A DNA stretch of 41,705 nucleotides, from NCBI GenBank assembly GCA_017453325.1, contig JAFTKK010000044.1, positions 1-41,705 of the forward strand, in the 5' to 3' direction. This DNA comes from Clostridia bacterium. Its GTDB lineage: Bacteria; Bacillota; Clostridia; Oscillospirales; CAG-272. Below the pieces are notes generated by a model. It saw only the letters and a program-made list of their open reading frames with translations, searched no databases and was not told the origin of the DNA. The translations under genes were made by a program, and so were the position numbers. Shown here piece by piece: positions 31,348 through 39,497 of the stretch; within the stretch, counting starts at the first letter, position 1, and each line of letters opens with the position of its first letter.

Positions 31348-32238
31348 ATGGAGATCAGAAATTTAATTACGTTTGTACGCGTAGCCGAGCTGAACAGCTT
31401 TACAAAGGCAGCCGAGGTGCTGGACTACTCGCAATCCACCGTCTCCTTTCAGATCAAGCAATTGGAAAATGAGCTTGGATGTCTGCTTTTTGAGCGCATC
31501 AATCACAGCATTACCATCACCGAGCGCGGCAAGGAATTATTGGAATATGCCAAGGAGATCTGCCGCCTATCCGATGAATTCACCGAAAGGCAAATGGCGC
31601 CCCGCGCGCCGAAGGGCTTTATCCATGTCGTCACACCGGACTCGATCTGCGAGGACATGATGCTGGCCAACTATGCCGATTTTCACAAAAGCTATCCCGA
31701 TATTTCACTCAAATTTACCACCGCAGATACTGCCACCATGTTTCATATGCTTGATCACAACGAAGCCGATCTGATGCTCACCCTCGACAGCCACGTCTAT
31801 CACAGTGACTATATCATCGCCAAGGAGGAGCACGTGGATATGCATTTTGTAACCGGCAGCAGCTCACCCTACGCTACCGCGCAGCCCCTCTCGCTTTCAC
31901 AGATAGCAAATTATCCGTTTTTGCTGACCGAAAGGGGTATGGGCTACCGCAGAGCGTTTGACATGGCCATGGCAAGAGCCTCGCTTGAGGTGCTGCCCGC
32001 GCTTGAGCTTGGCAGAACCGATATCATCACCAACGTCCTCGAGCACGGCATCGGTGTTTCCTTTCTGCCCGACTTTGTCACGCAGAAGCGGGTACAGGCA
32101 GGCACCCTTACCTATTTAAATGTGACCGATGTGCAGGTAGACATCTGGAAGCAGCTGATCTATCACAAAAACAAATGGGTCTCCCGCGCACTTCACACCC
32201 TCATCAACTACATCAAGGCGCATGAGTTTGAGACATAA
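31348..32238 (+). CDS. LysR-family transcriptional regulator
   Basis: This 296-residue regulator. The N-terminal winged helix-turn-helix (residues 1-60) contains FTKAAEVLDYSQSTVSFQIK and QLENELGCLLFER, the LysR signature. Residues about 90-290 form the substrate-binding-protein-like sensor. The start is ATG 31348 (MEIRNLITF) with TTGGAGG 6 bases upstream; an upstream in-frame start at 31315 lies in the palindrome and lacks a ribosome site. It is divergent from the tryptophanase-like gene, the usual layout for a LysR activator responding to that enzyme's substrate. Confidence 0.93.
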   Translation: MEIRNLITFVRVAELNSFTKAAEVLDYSQSTVSFQIKQLENELGCLLFERINHSITITERGKELLEYAKEICRLSDEFTERQMAPRAPKGFIHVVTPDSICEDMMLANYADFHKSYPDISLKFTTADTATMFHMLDHNEADLMLTLDSHVYHSDYIIAKEEHVDMHFVTGSSSPYATAQPLSLSQIANYPFLLTERGMGYRRAFDMAMARASLEVLPALELGRTDIITNVLEHGIGVSFLPDFVTQKRVQAGTLTYLNVTDVQVDIWKQLIYHKNKWVSRALHTLINYIKAHEFET

Positions 32239-32248
32239 AATCGCTTGC

Positions 32249-32287
32249 AAAAACGGCACCGTGCCCGAGGGCACGGTGCCGTTTTTG
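32249..32287. terminator. terminator between lysR and the lipoprotein gene
   Basis: A stem of about 17 bp, AAAAACGGCACCGTGCC and its complement around CGAG, is A/T-flanked on both sides, so it works in both directions. The core matches 29747-29781. Confidence 0.88.
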
Positions 32288-32296
32288 TGTCTCTCG

Positions 32297-33667
32297 CTAG
32301 GCAAGAGTGAATTCGCGCAAGGTGCCCGACGCGGTGTCGTACACCGAAAGCGAGCAAAGAACCTCGTTTTCATAGTTTTCTGCGATGAGCAGACCGTCGA
32401 TCACATGGTAGCACCAATACTCCTCGCCCTCCATGATCAGTGTATGCTCGCCCGATGCCATATCATAGCAAACAAGCCCCGAGGAATGGAAAAAATCTTC
32501 CTCCGAAAAAACTACGCCGTCATAATACACGCGATCACCTGCCACGTGCAGGATCTCGGAATAGAAGTCGATGACAAAATGCTCGGTATAATCGCCGCCG
32601 CGCGTGGTGATCGATGCCACGGTGTACGTGAACTCGTACTCATCCAAAACAAGGAAGTAGAGCCTGCCGTTTGCCATCGTGAAATAATTGACGTCCTTGC
32701 CACTCAACAGCTGAACCTTGCCGGTGGTGTCGTGCTTCATACGGTAGATCGAACACGCATCATCCTCGGTTACGTGCCTGAAGTACACATAGGTATCGTC
32801 TGCCATGATACCGGTAACGGCACCGTCGTGCAGCTGCTTGGTGGCGCCGCCGTTGACCGAGACGCTGTAAAGCGGCATGCACTCCTTGGCATAGTCACGG
32901 TAGGTCCAGTTACAGCGGGTAAAGAAGATGGTGTCCTTTACCACAAGCATATCGTAGATGGAGATCTCGCTGACGATCTTTTCAAAGCACTTGCCGTCGG
33001 TGCGCACCTTGGCAATATAGGATTTTGCCTCGGTCTCCCCCTCACAGTAGAAATAGATCCAATCTCCTACCACGTTCAGATTATAAACAACACCCACCGA
33101 TACCTCATATACCGGGGTCAGCGAGGTGCCGTCCCGTTTCATCTTGACGATCTGCTCGGCGGAGGTGGTAAAGTAAAGCCAATCTGCCTGGGCGGTAAAA
33201 TAGGAAGCACTATAGTCGTTGCCGACCGTGTTGGCCTCACCTGCACCGTAATCGGGCAGGAAGAAATCGGGGTCACTTCCCCCACACATACCGCAGATGC
33301 CGTTCTGATAGCTATGGGCAACAATGGTAACGTCCTCCTGCTCCTTTTCACCGCAGGAGCACACGCGCTCACGCTTGCCCTGCTGCTTGCAGGTGGGATC
33401 CTGTACGCTGACCCACTCGCCCCACGTATGGGTGTGCGGCGTAGGTGTGGGTGTAGGGGTAGGCGTGGGTGTAGGGGTAGGCGTGGGCGTAGGGGTAGGC
33501 GTGGGCGTTGGGGTGGGAGTAGGCGCTGGAGTTGGAGTTGGAGTGGTATCGGTAGTCTGCTGATCCTGTGGGGTGCTGCCATTGCCCTGCGGCACTTCCT
33601 CCTCACAGGCGCAAAGCAGCAAAATGGCGGCCAGTACGACTGCCAAAAATATCATGTATTTTTTCAT
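32297..33667 (-). CDS. lipoprotein with Thr-Pro repeat stalk and DUF5050-like beta-propeller domain
   Basis: This 456-residue exported lipoprotein. The signal peptide ends in LLLCAC, giving a lipid-anchored Cys near residue 20. A Thr-Pro repeat (residues about 40-80) forms a rigid wall-spanning stalk. Next is a Cys/His segment, HTHTWGEWVSVQDPTC...VCSCG...CGMCGG. The C-terminal 310 residues contain repeated blade-like strands (DWLYFTTSAEQIVKMKRDGT, DWIYFYCEGETEAKSYIAKV, DTIFFTRCNW, TYVYFRHVTEDDACSIYRMK), as in DUF5050 propellers. The start is ATG 33665-33667 behind GAAAGGAAG. It lies 32 bp after the MerR gene and shares its Cys/His segment. Confidence 0.85.
   Translation of the reverse strand: MKKYMIFLAVVLAAILLLCACEEEVPQGNGSTPQDQQTTDTTPTPTPAPTPTPTPTPTPTPTPTPTPTPTPTPTPTPHTHTWGEWVSVQDPTCKQQGKRERVCSCGEKEQEDVTIVAHSYQNGICGMCGGSDPDFFLPDYGAGEANTVGNDYSASYFTAQADWLYFTTSAEQIVKMKRDGTSLTPVYEVSVGVVYNLNVVGDWIYFYCEGETEAKSYIAKVRTDGKCFEKIVSEISIYDMLVVKDTIFFTRCNWTYRDYAKECMPLYSVSVNGGATKQLHDGAVTGIMADDTYVYFRHVTEDDACSIYRMKHDTTGKVQLLSGKDVNYFTMANGRLYFLVLDEYEFTYTVASITTRGGDYTEHFVIDFYSEILHVAGDRVYYDGVVFSEEDFFHSSGLVCYDMASGEHTLIMEGEEYWCYHVIDGLLIAENYENEVLCSLSVYDTASGTLREFTLA
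33430..33547. repeat. tandem repeat encoding Thr-Pro stalk
   Basis: A purine-poor/purine-rich tandem repeat with an 18-base unit like GTGGGTGTAGGGGTAGGC appears three times on the plus strand, with degenerate 6-base units at both ends. It lies inside the lipoprotein gene and stays in frame for Thr-Pro on the minus strand. Such repeats change length by slippage. Confidence 0.85.
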
Positions 33668-33699
33668 GGGGTTCTTCCTTTCTTTCACTTAGGGAAAAG

Positions 33700-35202
33700 C
33701 TATGAATACGTAATCGTGCACGTGATGCCGCTAAGGCTCTCGCTGGCGGGATCCACGCGCAGCTTGTCGTTTTGAATGAGAAAACACTTGACGCCACGGA
33801 AGGGATTCCCCATCCATGAGTCCTCGGGATGGATGGCCGCAAAGGCACCCTCGGCAATCGAGGTCACGCCCTCCCGCACGATCACGGTGCGCACCTCCTT
33901 CAGATAAGTGCTCTCCCGCCACGGATGATAGGGCATATTCTGTGGCGAGGGCATATCTCCGTTACCGTAAATAACCAGCGTTCGCTCAACCTCGTTTTTT
34001 GGGTCTATCGGGCCGGTGATGTAATATTTCAACTTATGATAATTGCCTACATCGGCCGTACCGTCAACATTGCCAAACTCACACACCGCAAGCGAGCAAA
34101 CATCACAACAGTAGCCGGCCTCACCGTTCTTGTAAAATTGGTGCTGCTCGGTCGCAGCCACCACCTCTGTGCGTACGCGATAGCCACACGGGCAGGTCAG
34201 TAATATATACCCCTCTCGCCCGCAGGTCGGCGTGACCACAGTCTTTTCAAAAGCATGCTCGATCTTTGGCAGGATCTCCTGTGCCACCAACACCGCTTGA
34301 CAATCCGCGCAATGCGCCCCCTCGGTCATGCCCTCCCCGATACAGGTGGCCTCCACCGCGGCATCGCTGACCACGGTATGCGGCAATGCGGGTAAAGTGA
34401 CGGTAGCTGTCGCACGGCAGATGCTGCACCCCTGCAAAGCAATGCCCTCAGCGACACAATTTGCCTCCCTTTTCACGGCCAGCTCTTGCCAGCTATGCGT
34501 GCACGTACGGACAGAGCCATAGGCAAGCACCGCGCACAAAGGGATGGCCGCAACGCAAAGCGACAGCAATACTCGCTTGCCGACACGGCGGCGCAGCACC
34601 CTCAGCCTTGGTGCATTCATCATCAGCAATGAGGGCACCCACAAAAGCGGCATCAGAGCAAGCGGCAGCGTTTGGGTGATCGGATCGCTGCATTTGGTCA
34701 GCCGCACCGCAAGCACGGCAAGGCTGACCAGGATCGGCAACCATACGGCCAAAAAAAGAGCACTCGCGCGGCACACCGCAATCAGCCCTCTCGTGGGGCT
34801 CAGCCGCGCGGTCTCCTCGGCGGGCACGGACTCTGAGGCTTTTGAAAGCGCATTTGCCAGATCGGACACGGTATAAAACCTCTGCTCCTGCAGCGAGGAA
34901 AGCGCCGCCCCTCTTTTTTGACCCGATAGCAGATCTGCCGCGATCCGTTCCTTGACGCTTTGGATAATGGCAGGGCTGCTATGCGGATCGCAGAGCATGG
35001 CGCGAATCTCCTCGATTGAGAAATCAAAGCCCCTCAGCGTGGCAATGTCGGTAAGAGCAACAACGTCACCCTCGTCAAAATCAAAGGATTTGCGTCCGAG
35101 ATAGTTTTCGGTACAGGCGGGCGAGATCAACCCCTCCTCAATATAATACCGCACCGTTCTGTCGGTGAGGCCCGTTTTTTCACATACAGCCTTGATCTTC
35201 AT
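33700..35202 (-). CDS. membrane-anchored MerR regulator with extracytoplasmic Cys-rich domain
   Basis: This 500-residue fusion. Residues 1-70 are a MerR DNA-binding domain (KIKAVCEKTGLTDRTVRYYI, FDFSIEEIRAMLCDPHSS). A helical linker follows to about 135. Three membrane segments lie at about 139-166, 176-195 and 211-231. The remaining 270 residues should be outside the cell. They hold repeated Cys/His units (CTHSWQELAVKREANCVAEG...CSICRA, ATCIGEGMTEGAHCADC, PTCGREGYILLTCPCGY) and a C-terminal BspA-like leucine-rich strand (VRTVIVREGVTSIAEGAF). It looks like a one-component sensor that binds DNA from the membrane. The start is ATG 35200-35202 with GAAGGAGG 7 bases upstream. Confidence 0.85.
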   Translation of the reverse strand: MKIKAVCEKTGLTDRTVRYYIEEGLISPACTENYLGRKSFDFDEGDVVALTDIATLRGFDFSIEEIRAMLCDPHSSPAIIQSVKERIAADLLSGQKRGAALSSLQEQRFYTVSDLANALSKASESVPAEETARLSPTRGLIAVCRASALFLAVWLPILVSLAVLAVRLTKCSDPITQTLPLALMPLLWVPSLLMMNAPRLRVLRRRVGKRVLLSLCVAAIPLCAVLAYGSVRTCTHSWQELAVKREANCVAEGIALQGCSICRATATVTLPALPHTVVSDAAVEATCIGEGMTEGAHCADCQAVLVAQEILPKIEHAFEKTVVTPTCGREGYILLTCPCGYRVRTEVVAATEQHQFYKNGEAGYCCDVCSLAVCEFGNVDGTADVGNYHKLKYYITGPIDPKNEVERTLVIYGNGDMPSPQNMPYHPWRESTYLKEVRTVIVREGVTSIAEGAFAAIHPEDSWMGNPFRGVKCFLIQNDKLRVDPASESLSGITCTITYS

Positions 35203-35223
35203 CAAATTACCTCCTTCGAGGGC

Positions 35224-35254
35224 ATTTTAGACTTTTACGCAACGTAAAAGTCAA
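35224..35254 (-). promoter_or_regulatory. MerR-type promoter with 19-bp spacer and operator dyad
   Basis: On the minus strand TTGACT (35249-35254) and TAAAAT (35224-35229) are 19 bp apart. The spacer and its edge are filled by a perfect 10-bp inverted repeat GACTTTTACG / CGTAAAAGTC (35230-35252) around TTG. The overlong spacer with a centred dyad is the hallmark of promoters that MerR proteins activate by twisting DNA. Confidence 0.85.
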
Positions 35255-35309
35255 GTGTTTTTTCACATTTTTTTAATTATCATACTCTTTTTTTCCTCAT
35301 TTTGCAAGT

Positions 35310-35344
35310 CAAGGGGCGGAGAAACAACGTTTCTCCGCCCCTTG
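35310..35344. terminator. strong stem-loop at the end of the GH127 gene
   Basis: A 16-bp perfect stem CAAGGGGCGGAGAAAC and its complement flank AAC, 19 bp past the GH127 stop. No T-run follows on either strand, so it may stop transcription only weakly or protect the 3' end. Confidence 0.6.
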
Positions 35345-35362
35345 GCTATTGGTATGTGATCA

Positions 35363-37321
35363 TTATGATTCGTGTACGGTCGGCATCCAGACCTCGTATT
35401 CGGAGGCCTCATCCCAGGTCTTACCCACGCTCGAAAAATCGGCTACGGTGAAGTGCGTACCGTTGGTCTGCGGCACCGAAAGTGCCACCATCGAAGCAAA
35501 GGGCGTGGCATCCCGCGGCAGCAGCTCGGCATCCACGTAAAGTGCCTCGCTTGCCGGTGAAACAGGTGCGAAATCGGCGGTGATGCGCGTCTCGCGTGCC
35601 ATCACCAACGGCCCGCGACGCAAAGCCACGTGATACTTTTCCTCGGGCTCCTCATGCACCACCGTGCGCTGGCCGCCCTTGGAGCTTGCCATGAAGATCT
35701 CATCCTCGCCCCAAGGCTGCGGGTGCAGCACCTCAGTGCGCATATCAAGCGTCAGCACCAGCTCATCCCCGTTCTCAAAAACCTCCGTCACGGTGGTATA
35801 GCCTGCGGTGACGGCTTGCTCTGTGCCATTATAGGTAAGCGTTGTATCGACGCTCCATGCGGGCACGCGCAGCGAGAGCGCAAAGCGCTCGGCACGGGGC
35901 AGCTCAAAGGAAATCTTCACAGCCCCCTCGCGCGGATAGCCGCCCGACACGCGCAGCGTAAGGCTCTGGCCGTCGGGGGTCATGGTCTGATATACGGCAT
36001 CCCCGTAAAGGTTCAGCGCAAAGCCGCCCTGTCGGCGCAGCATACCGATCTGCGCACAAAGGCCAACGCCCAATGCACCGATGCAAGCGCAGCAGCCGTA
36101 ATACGTGCCGTCCTGCATATGCTGCGTGCCGCCCACGGTACGGCCACGCACGCTGCGCAGCAGATCAGCGTAGCTGTCAAAGGCAAGATAGGTGGGCACA
36201 AACTCGCCGTATTTCAAAAAGCCGCGTCCCACACGGTCCACAAACACGCGGCGATCGGTATTGAGTGCGCCGCGATACGAGTTATAAAGAGATTGCTCAA
36301 AGCAATCGGCATATTTGGAATTGCCCGTAAGCAAAAGCATACGCAGGCAGAACTTCATCCACGTGACCGTCACGCAGGTCTCCTGCTTGATGCCCTTGAA
36401 ATAATCGGAGACCTGGCGGGCGCCCGAATGGTCAAAAAGCTCGTGCGTAAGACCCGCACAGCCGATTACGGTGATCTCGCCGTCAAATACGCGCTCGGCA
36501 AAGTTCTCCACCGCCACGCGATATTCCTCCTTGCCCGTAGCCAGATAATATTCGAGCACGCCCTCAAAAAAGGAGATCATTTCATAGGCCTTGGTAACCG
36601 GATACTGATGGGGAGCCAGCTTGTTTTCGGTAGCAAGCTGCAGGATATTGCCCCAGGCGCTGCCGCCCTCTCCCACGATATGGGTGGCAAAGTCAAAATA
36701 TTTTTTGGCACCCGTAATGCCGTAAAGCTTCATCACGGGCTCAAGGATCGAGGAGGCGTTGAGACCGCCCCAGCAGGCAGAGGCCTTGATGATGGGAAGC
36801 TTTTCGGGCTCGGCACCGATGCGTGCGATCATATAATCGATATGCGCACGCACAAACTTTAAGATCTCGGCACGCAGCGCGCGGTCGTGGCAAATGTCAC
36901 GGAAATAGAGCATGCCGAGCGCCACATATTTGCGGCCCCACACATCCCAATCAAAAAACTCCTTTTCGCGCCCGTAGGTGCTGACGCGGCCATCCTCCTC
37001 GGCCATGGTCAGCATTTCCTTCACGGTTTCAAGAAGCACCTCATAAAGCGCCTCGTCGTGCGTGCAGGTATACACAAACACGCCGCCGCGCATCATTTTG
37101 CCCCAGTACTCGCAACGCCAGCCGCCCTTGGCATCGGCCTTAATGCGATATTGCTCCACAAAGCGGCGCCAAAGGGTTTTGTCGGTCAGCTGATCGGCGG
37201 TAACGAAATCAAGCATGTCCTTCACGTCACCCGCAAAGGTTACGTGCTTGGCCGTATCGATGCCAAGACCGCCAAGGCGCGCGGCATCATCCTTTTCATG
37301 TAAAAAGAACAAAGGCTTCAT
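35363..37321 (-). CDS. GH127 family beta-L-arabinofuranosidase
   Basis: This 652-residue glycoside hydrolase of the former DUF1680 group has no signal peptide, so it should act on imported oligosaccharides. It has an (alpha/alpha)6 barrel followed by beta-sandwich domains. The catalytic zinc site characteristic of GH127 can be seen: Glu314 and Cys316 in KQETCVTVTWMKF, and Cys410-Cys411 in YYGCCACIGALG. The cysteine thiolate is the nucleophile in the characterised Bifidobacterium enzyme. The spacing between the two motifs is about 15 residues longer than there. The start is ATG 37319-37321 with AAAGGAG 7 bases upstream. It has its own promoter. It probably serves, with the esterases, in hemicellulose or arabinan use. 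Confidence 0.92.
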   Translation of the reverse strand: MKPLFFLHEKDDAARLGGLGIDTAKHVTFAGDVKDMLDFVTADQLTDKTLWRRFVEQYRIKADAKGGWRCEYWGKMMRGGVFVYTCTHDEALYEVLLETVKEMLTMAEEDGRVSTYGREKEFFDWDVWGRKYVALGMLYFRDICHDRALRAEILKFVRAHIDYMIARIGAEPEKLPIIKASACWGGLNASSILEPVMKLYGITGAKKYFDFATHIVGEGGSAWGNILQLATENKLAPHQYPVTKAYEMISFFEGVLEYYLATGKEEYRVAVENFAERVFDGEITVIGCAGLTHELFDHSGARQVSDYFKGIKQETCVTVTWMKFCLRMLLLTGNSKYADCFEQSLYNSYRGALNTDRRVFVDRVGRGFLKYGEFVPTYLAFDSYADLLRSVRGRTVGGTQHMQDGTYYGCCACIGALGVGLCAQIGMLRRQGGFALNLYGDAVYQTMTPDGQSLTLRVSGGYPREGAVKISFELPRAERFALSLRVPAWSVDTTLTYNGTEQAVTAGYTTVTEVFENGDELVLTLDMRTEVLHPQPWGEDEIFMASSKGGQRTVVHEEPEEKYHVALRRGPLVMARETRITADFAPVSPASEALYVDAELLPRDATPFASMVALSVPQTNGTHFTVADFSSVGKTWDEASEYEVWMPTVHES

Positions 37322-37354
37322 CAAAAATCTCCTTTGCAAAATAATATCATCCTC

Positions 37355-37384
37355 ATTATATCCCCGCCCCGACGCGCTTGTCAA
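37355..37384 (-). promoter_or_regulatory. GH127 promoter
   Basis: TTGACA (37379-37384), 18-bp spacer, TATAAT (37355-37360) on the minus strand. Confidence 0.8.
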
Positions 37385-37445
37385 CACCTTTTTTTGCCCC
37401 AAAAACTGCGCGATGTTATGCCGCCTGCAAAAATCAAAAAAGCCC

Positions 37446-37475
37446 TTGCCAAAAGCGCATCTCGTATGCTACAAT
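37446..37475 (+). promoter_or_regulatory. promoter of the TPR-like gene
   Basis: TTGCCA (37446-37451), 18-bp spacer, TACAAT (37470-37475) on the plus strand. Confidence 0.65.
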
Positions 37476-37530
37476 GACAGTAACACCGCAATCAAGCCCC
37501 ACGCACCCGCTACCGCGAAAGGAACAAATA

Positions 37531-38919
37531 ATGAATGAAGCAATGCAATTAATTAAAAAAGTAAAAAGAAGACAACTCCTGGCAGGAATAGGAACATCCG
37601 TAACGGCGGTTATCCTGTGTTTCTTACCCCTGCCCTGGCTTGTGAAGATCCCCCTTGTATTTGTTGTGGGTTTTGCCGTGCTGTTGGTGCTTTCCGCGTC
37701 CGCCGCGCGCCTCGCGCAATCCCCTCTCCTTGACGGCCTTGACCCCCTTATGTATCACCACGTGATGCATGCCTCCAACTTAGCCACCTACGAAAGATTT
37801 GCCGATCTCAATACCGCCATGACGCTGGGCGATTTTCGCAGTGCGATCGACATTTGCACCGAAGGACTGCAGGACCCAAAACGCCGTCGCTTTGCGGTAC
37901 AGTATCAAGTTGCGCTTGCCTTCTGCTATTTCATCATGGGCGAGGAAAGCAAGCTCTGCGAAGCCACGCGCGCCCTATACCACCTCTTTGAAAATCCCAA
38001 GCTTGCCAAGAAAAAGCCCACGTTTTCCCCTTGGCTTGATTATTATAACGATTATCTCAACCGCGATTTTGCCAAATGCCGCCAAATCGGGGAGAAGGTA
38101 CAGGCGTTGCCTGCAAAATCTCGCTTCCGCATCACCGAAATGGAAGTATCACTGTATACCGGCATTGCCTGTTATTATAGCGGCGACCTTGATGAGGCGC
38201 GCACGGCATTGTCGCACGTAGCACAAAACGCCCCCAAGCTTTATATCAGCCAGGTAGCGCGAGACTACTTGCGTGCCATTGAGCAAGGCACGCCCTACGA
38301 CCCTCGAACCGCTACCCCCTCTCTGATGGTACTTCCCTACTCCGCCGACAAGCCGATCTCTCGCAAAAAACAACGCTTTTCCTTGATCGTTCTCGCCTGC
38401 GCCTTTGCTCTGCTCATTTTGAGCATTGCCCTGATAACGCAAGGTAATCGCGGCACCGTAGAAGAAGTGCTCACCCTCGACGGCGATGTGACAAAGCTTC
38501 ACGCCACCGTGCCCGTCAGCGAGGACGGCGACCTTTTGGCAATCTACACCGTGGACGACAGCTTTTATTATTGGGATACCGACGAGAATGGCTCCGAGAA
38601 AGGCTACGAGCCCTATTTCCCCGTGCGCGTGGCCTACCTTGATGCCGCACGGAACGGTGAGTATGAGTTTGGCATTTCGGTGGATGTCTTTGACGGCGTT
38701 TACAACACCGAGCAAGCCACCTACGAGCTTGTTACCGCCAAATCCGATCAGCGCGTGACCTTTACCGTACTCACCGATGTCAGCGACCTGCCCGCAGGCA
38801 GTAACGTCACCGCCTTTTCGATGGATGGACGCACGCTCTATCTCTACATCATCAGCATAGAGGAGGACCCCACGCTGTTTTTTGACGGCTACGAGATCTA
38901 TGCGGAGGACTTTGATTAA
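37531..38919 (+). CDS. membrane protein with TPR-like middle domain, function unknown
   Basis: I do not recognise this 462-residue protein. There are two membrane segments near the N-terminus (about residues 18-56, LLAGIGTSVTAVILCFLPLP...) and one at about 285-305 (FSLIVLACAFALLILSIALI). Between them, helix pairs spaced as in tetratricopeptide repeats can be seen (FRSAIDICTEGLQ, YQVALAFCYFIMGEESKL, LYTGIACYYSGDLDEARTAL). The last 155 residues are beta-rich, acidic and probably extracytoplasmic. A longer frame begins at 37378, but ATG 37531 follows AAAGGAA and the promoter. It forms a single-gene unit and may be an envelope stress or assembly scaffold. Confidence 0.8.
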   Translation: MNEAMQLIKKVKRRQLLAGIGTSVTAVILCFLPLPWLVKIPLVFVVGFAVLLVLSASAARLAQSPLLDGLDPLMYHHVMHASNLATYERFADLNTAMTLGDFRSAIDICTEGLQDPKRRRFAVQYQVALAFCYFIMGEESKLCEATRALYHLFENPKLAKKKPTFSPWLDYYNDYLNRDFAKCRQIGEKVQALPAKSRFRITEMEVSLYTGIACYYSGDLDEARTALSHVAQNAPKLYISQVARDYLRAIEQGTPYDPRTATPSLMVLPYSADKPISRKKQRFSLIVLACAFALLILSIALITQGNRGTVEEVLTLDGDVTKLHATVPVSEDGDLLAIYTVDDSFYYWDTDENGSEKGYEPYFPVRVAYLDAARNGEYEFGISVDVFDGVYNTEQATYELVTAKSDQRVTFTVLTDVSDLPAGSNVTAFSMDGRTLYLYIISIEEDPTLFFDGYEIYAEDFD

Positions 38920-38930
38920 GGGCTAACAAG

Positions 38931-38972
38931 AAATCCGCCGCCACGGTTTTGACCGTGGCGGCGGATTTTGAA
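38931..38972. terminator. terminator between the TPR-like gene and marR
   Basis: A 17-bp stem AAATCCGCCGCCACGGT and its complement flank TTTG, with A's on the left and TTTTG on the right. It serves both converging genes. Confidence 0.85.
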
Positions 38973-38973
38973 T

Positions 38974-39423
38974 TTATTTATCCTCTTTCTGCAAAGCGTC
39001 AAGCATTTCGTAAAGAAGGCCGTAAAGCTGTATCGCCTTTTGCGGCTCTAACGGAATACACGCAGCAATGGCAGCAGGAACGGTCAAGGCTCGTTCGCGC
39101 AGAGCCGTGCCCTGCTCTGTGATTTCCACCGTCAACACGCGCTCGTCAGCGGCAGAACGGTATCTGCGCACCAATCCCTTGGCCTCAAGACTTTTCAGCA
39201 CCGGCGTCAGAGTGCCCGAATCAAGAAATAAGCGGCGTCCCAGCTCCTTGACATTTATTTTTTGTTCTACCCAAAACACCATCATGGTAATATATTGGGT
39301 ATAGGTAAGGTCAAGGGTCTCAAGAAGCGGACGGTATTTCTTAATAACCTCACGAGAGGCGGCGTATAGCGGAAAGCAAAGCTGATTTTCAAGCTTCAAT
39401 GCGTCATAGTTTTTTTCTTCCAT
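38974..39423 (-). CDS. MarR/OhrR-family organic hydroperoxide regulator
   Basis: This 149-residue winged-helix repressor. LKLENQLCFPLYAASREVIK places Cys16 where OhrR has its single peroxide-sensing cysteine (Cys15). LDLTYTQYITMMVFWVEQ, LGRRLFLDSGTLTPVLKSLE (recognition helix) and GLVRRYRSAADERVLTVEIT (wing) are standard. Oxidation of the cysteine would release DNA. The start is ATG 39421-39423 with AAAGGAG 7 bases upstream; the longer frame is rejected. It follows a glutathione peroxidase gene that has a fitting palindromic operator. Confidence 0.92.
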   Translation of the reverse strand: MEEKNYDALKLENQLCFPLYAASREVIKKYRPLLETLDLTYTQYITMMVFWVEQKINVKELGRRLFLDSGTLTPVLKSLEAKGLVRRYRSAADERVLTVEITEQGTALRERALTVPAAIAACIPLEPQKAIQLYGLLYEMLDALQKEDK

Positions 39424-39497
39424 GTCAAGGCTCCTTTGCTCGGTTGCCATTATTATAACACGGCTTACTCGAAAATGCAATCGTTATTCTTCATGCA

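Noticed and set aside
32222-33775. Long plus-strand frame (517 codons) over the lipoprotein gene, including a Gly-Val repeat
   Set aside because: The Gly-Val run is the antisense of the Thr-Pro repeat. The minus-strand frame has a signal peptide, lipobox and ribosome site; the plus frame has none.
37378-37530. 51-codon N-terminal extension of the TPR-like protein
   Set aside because: It crosses the promoter, has no ribosome site, and the ATG at 37531 follows a good one.
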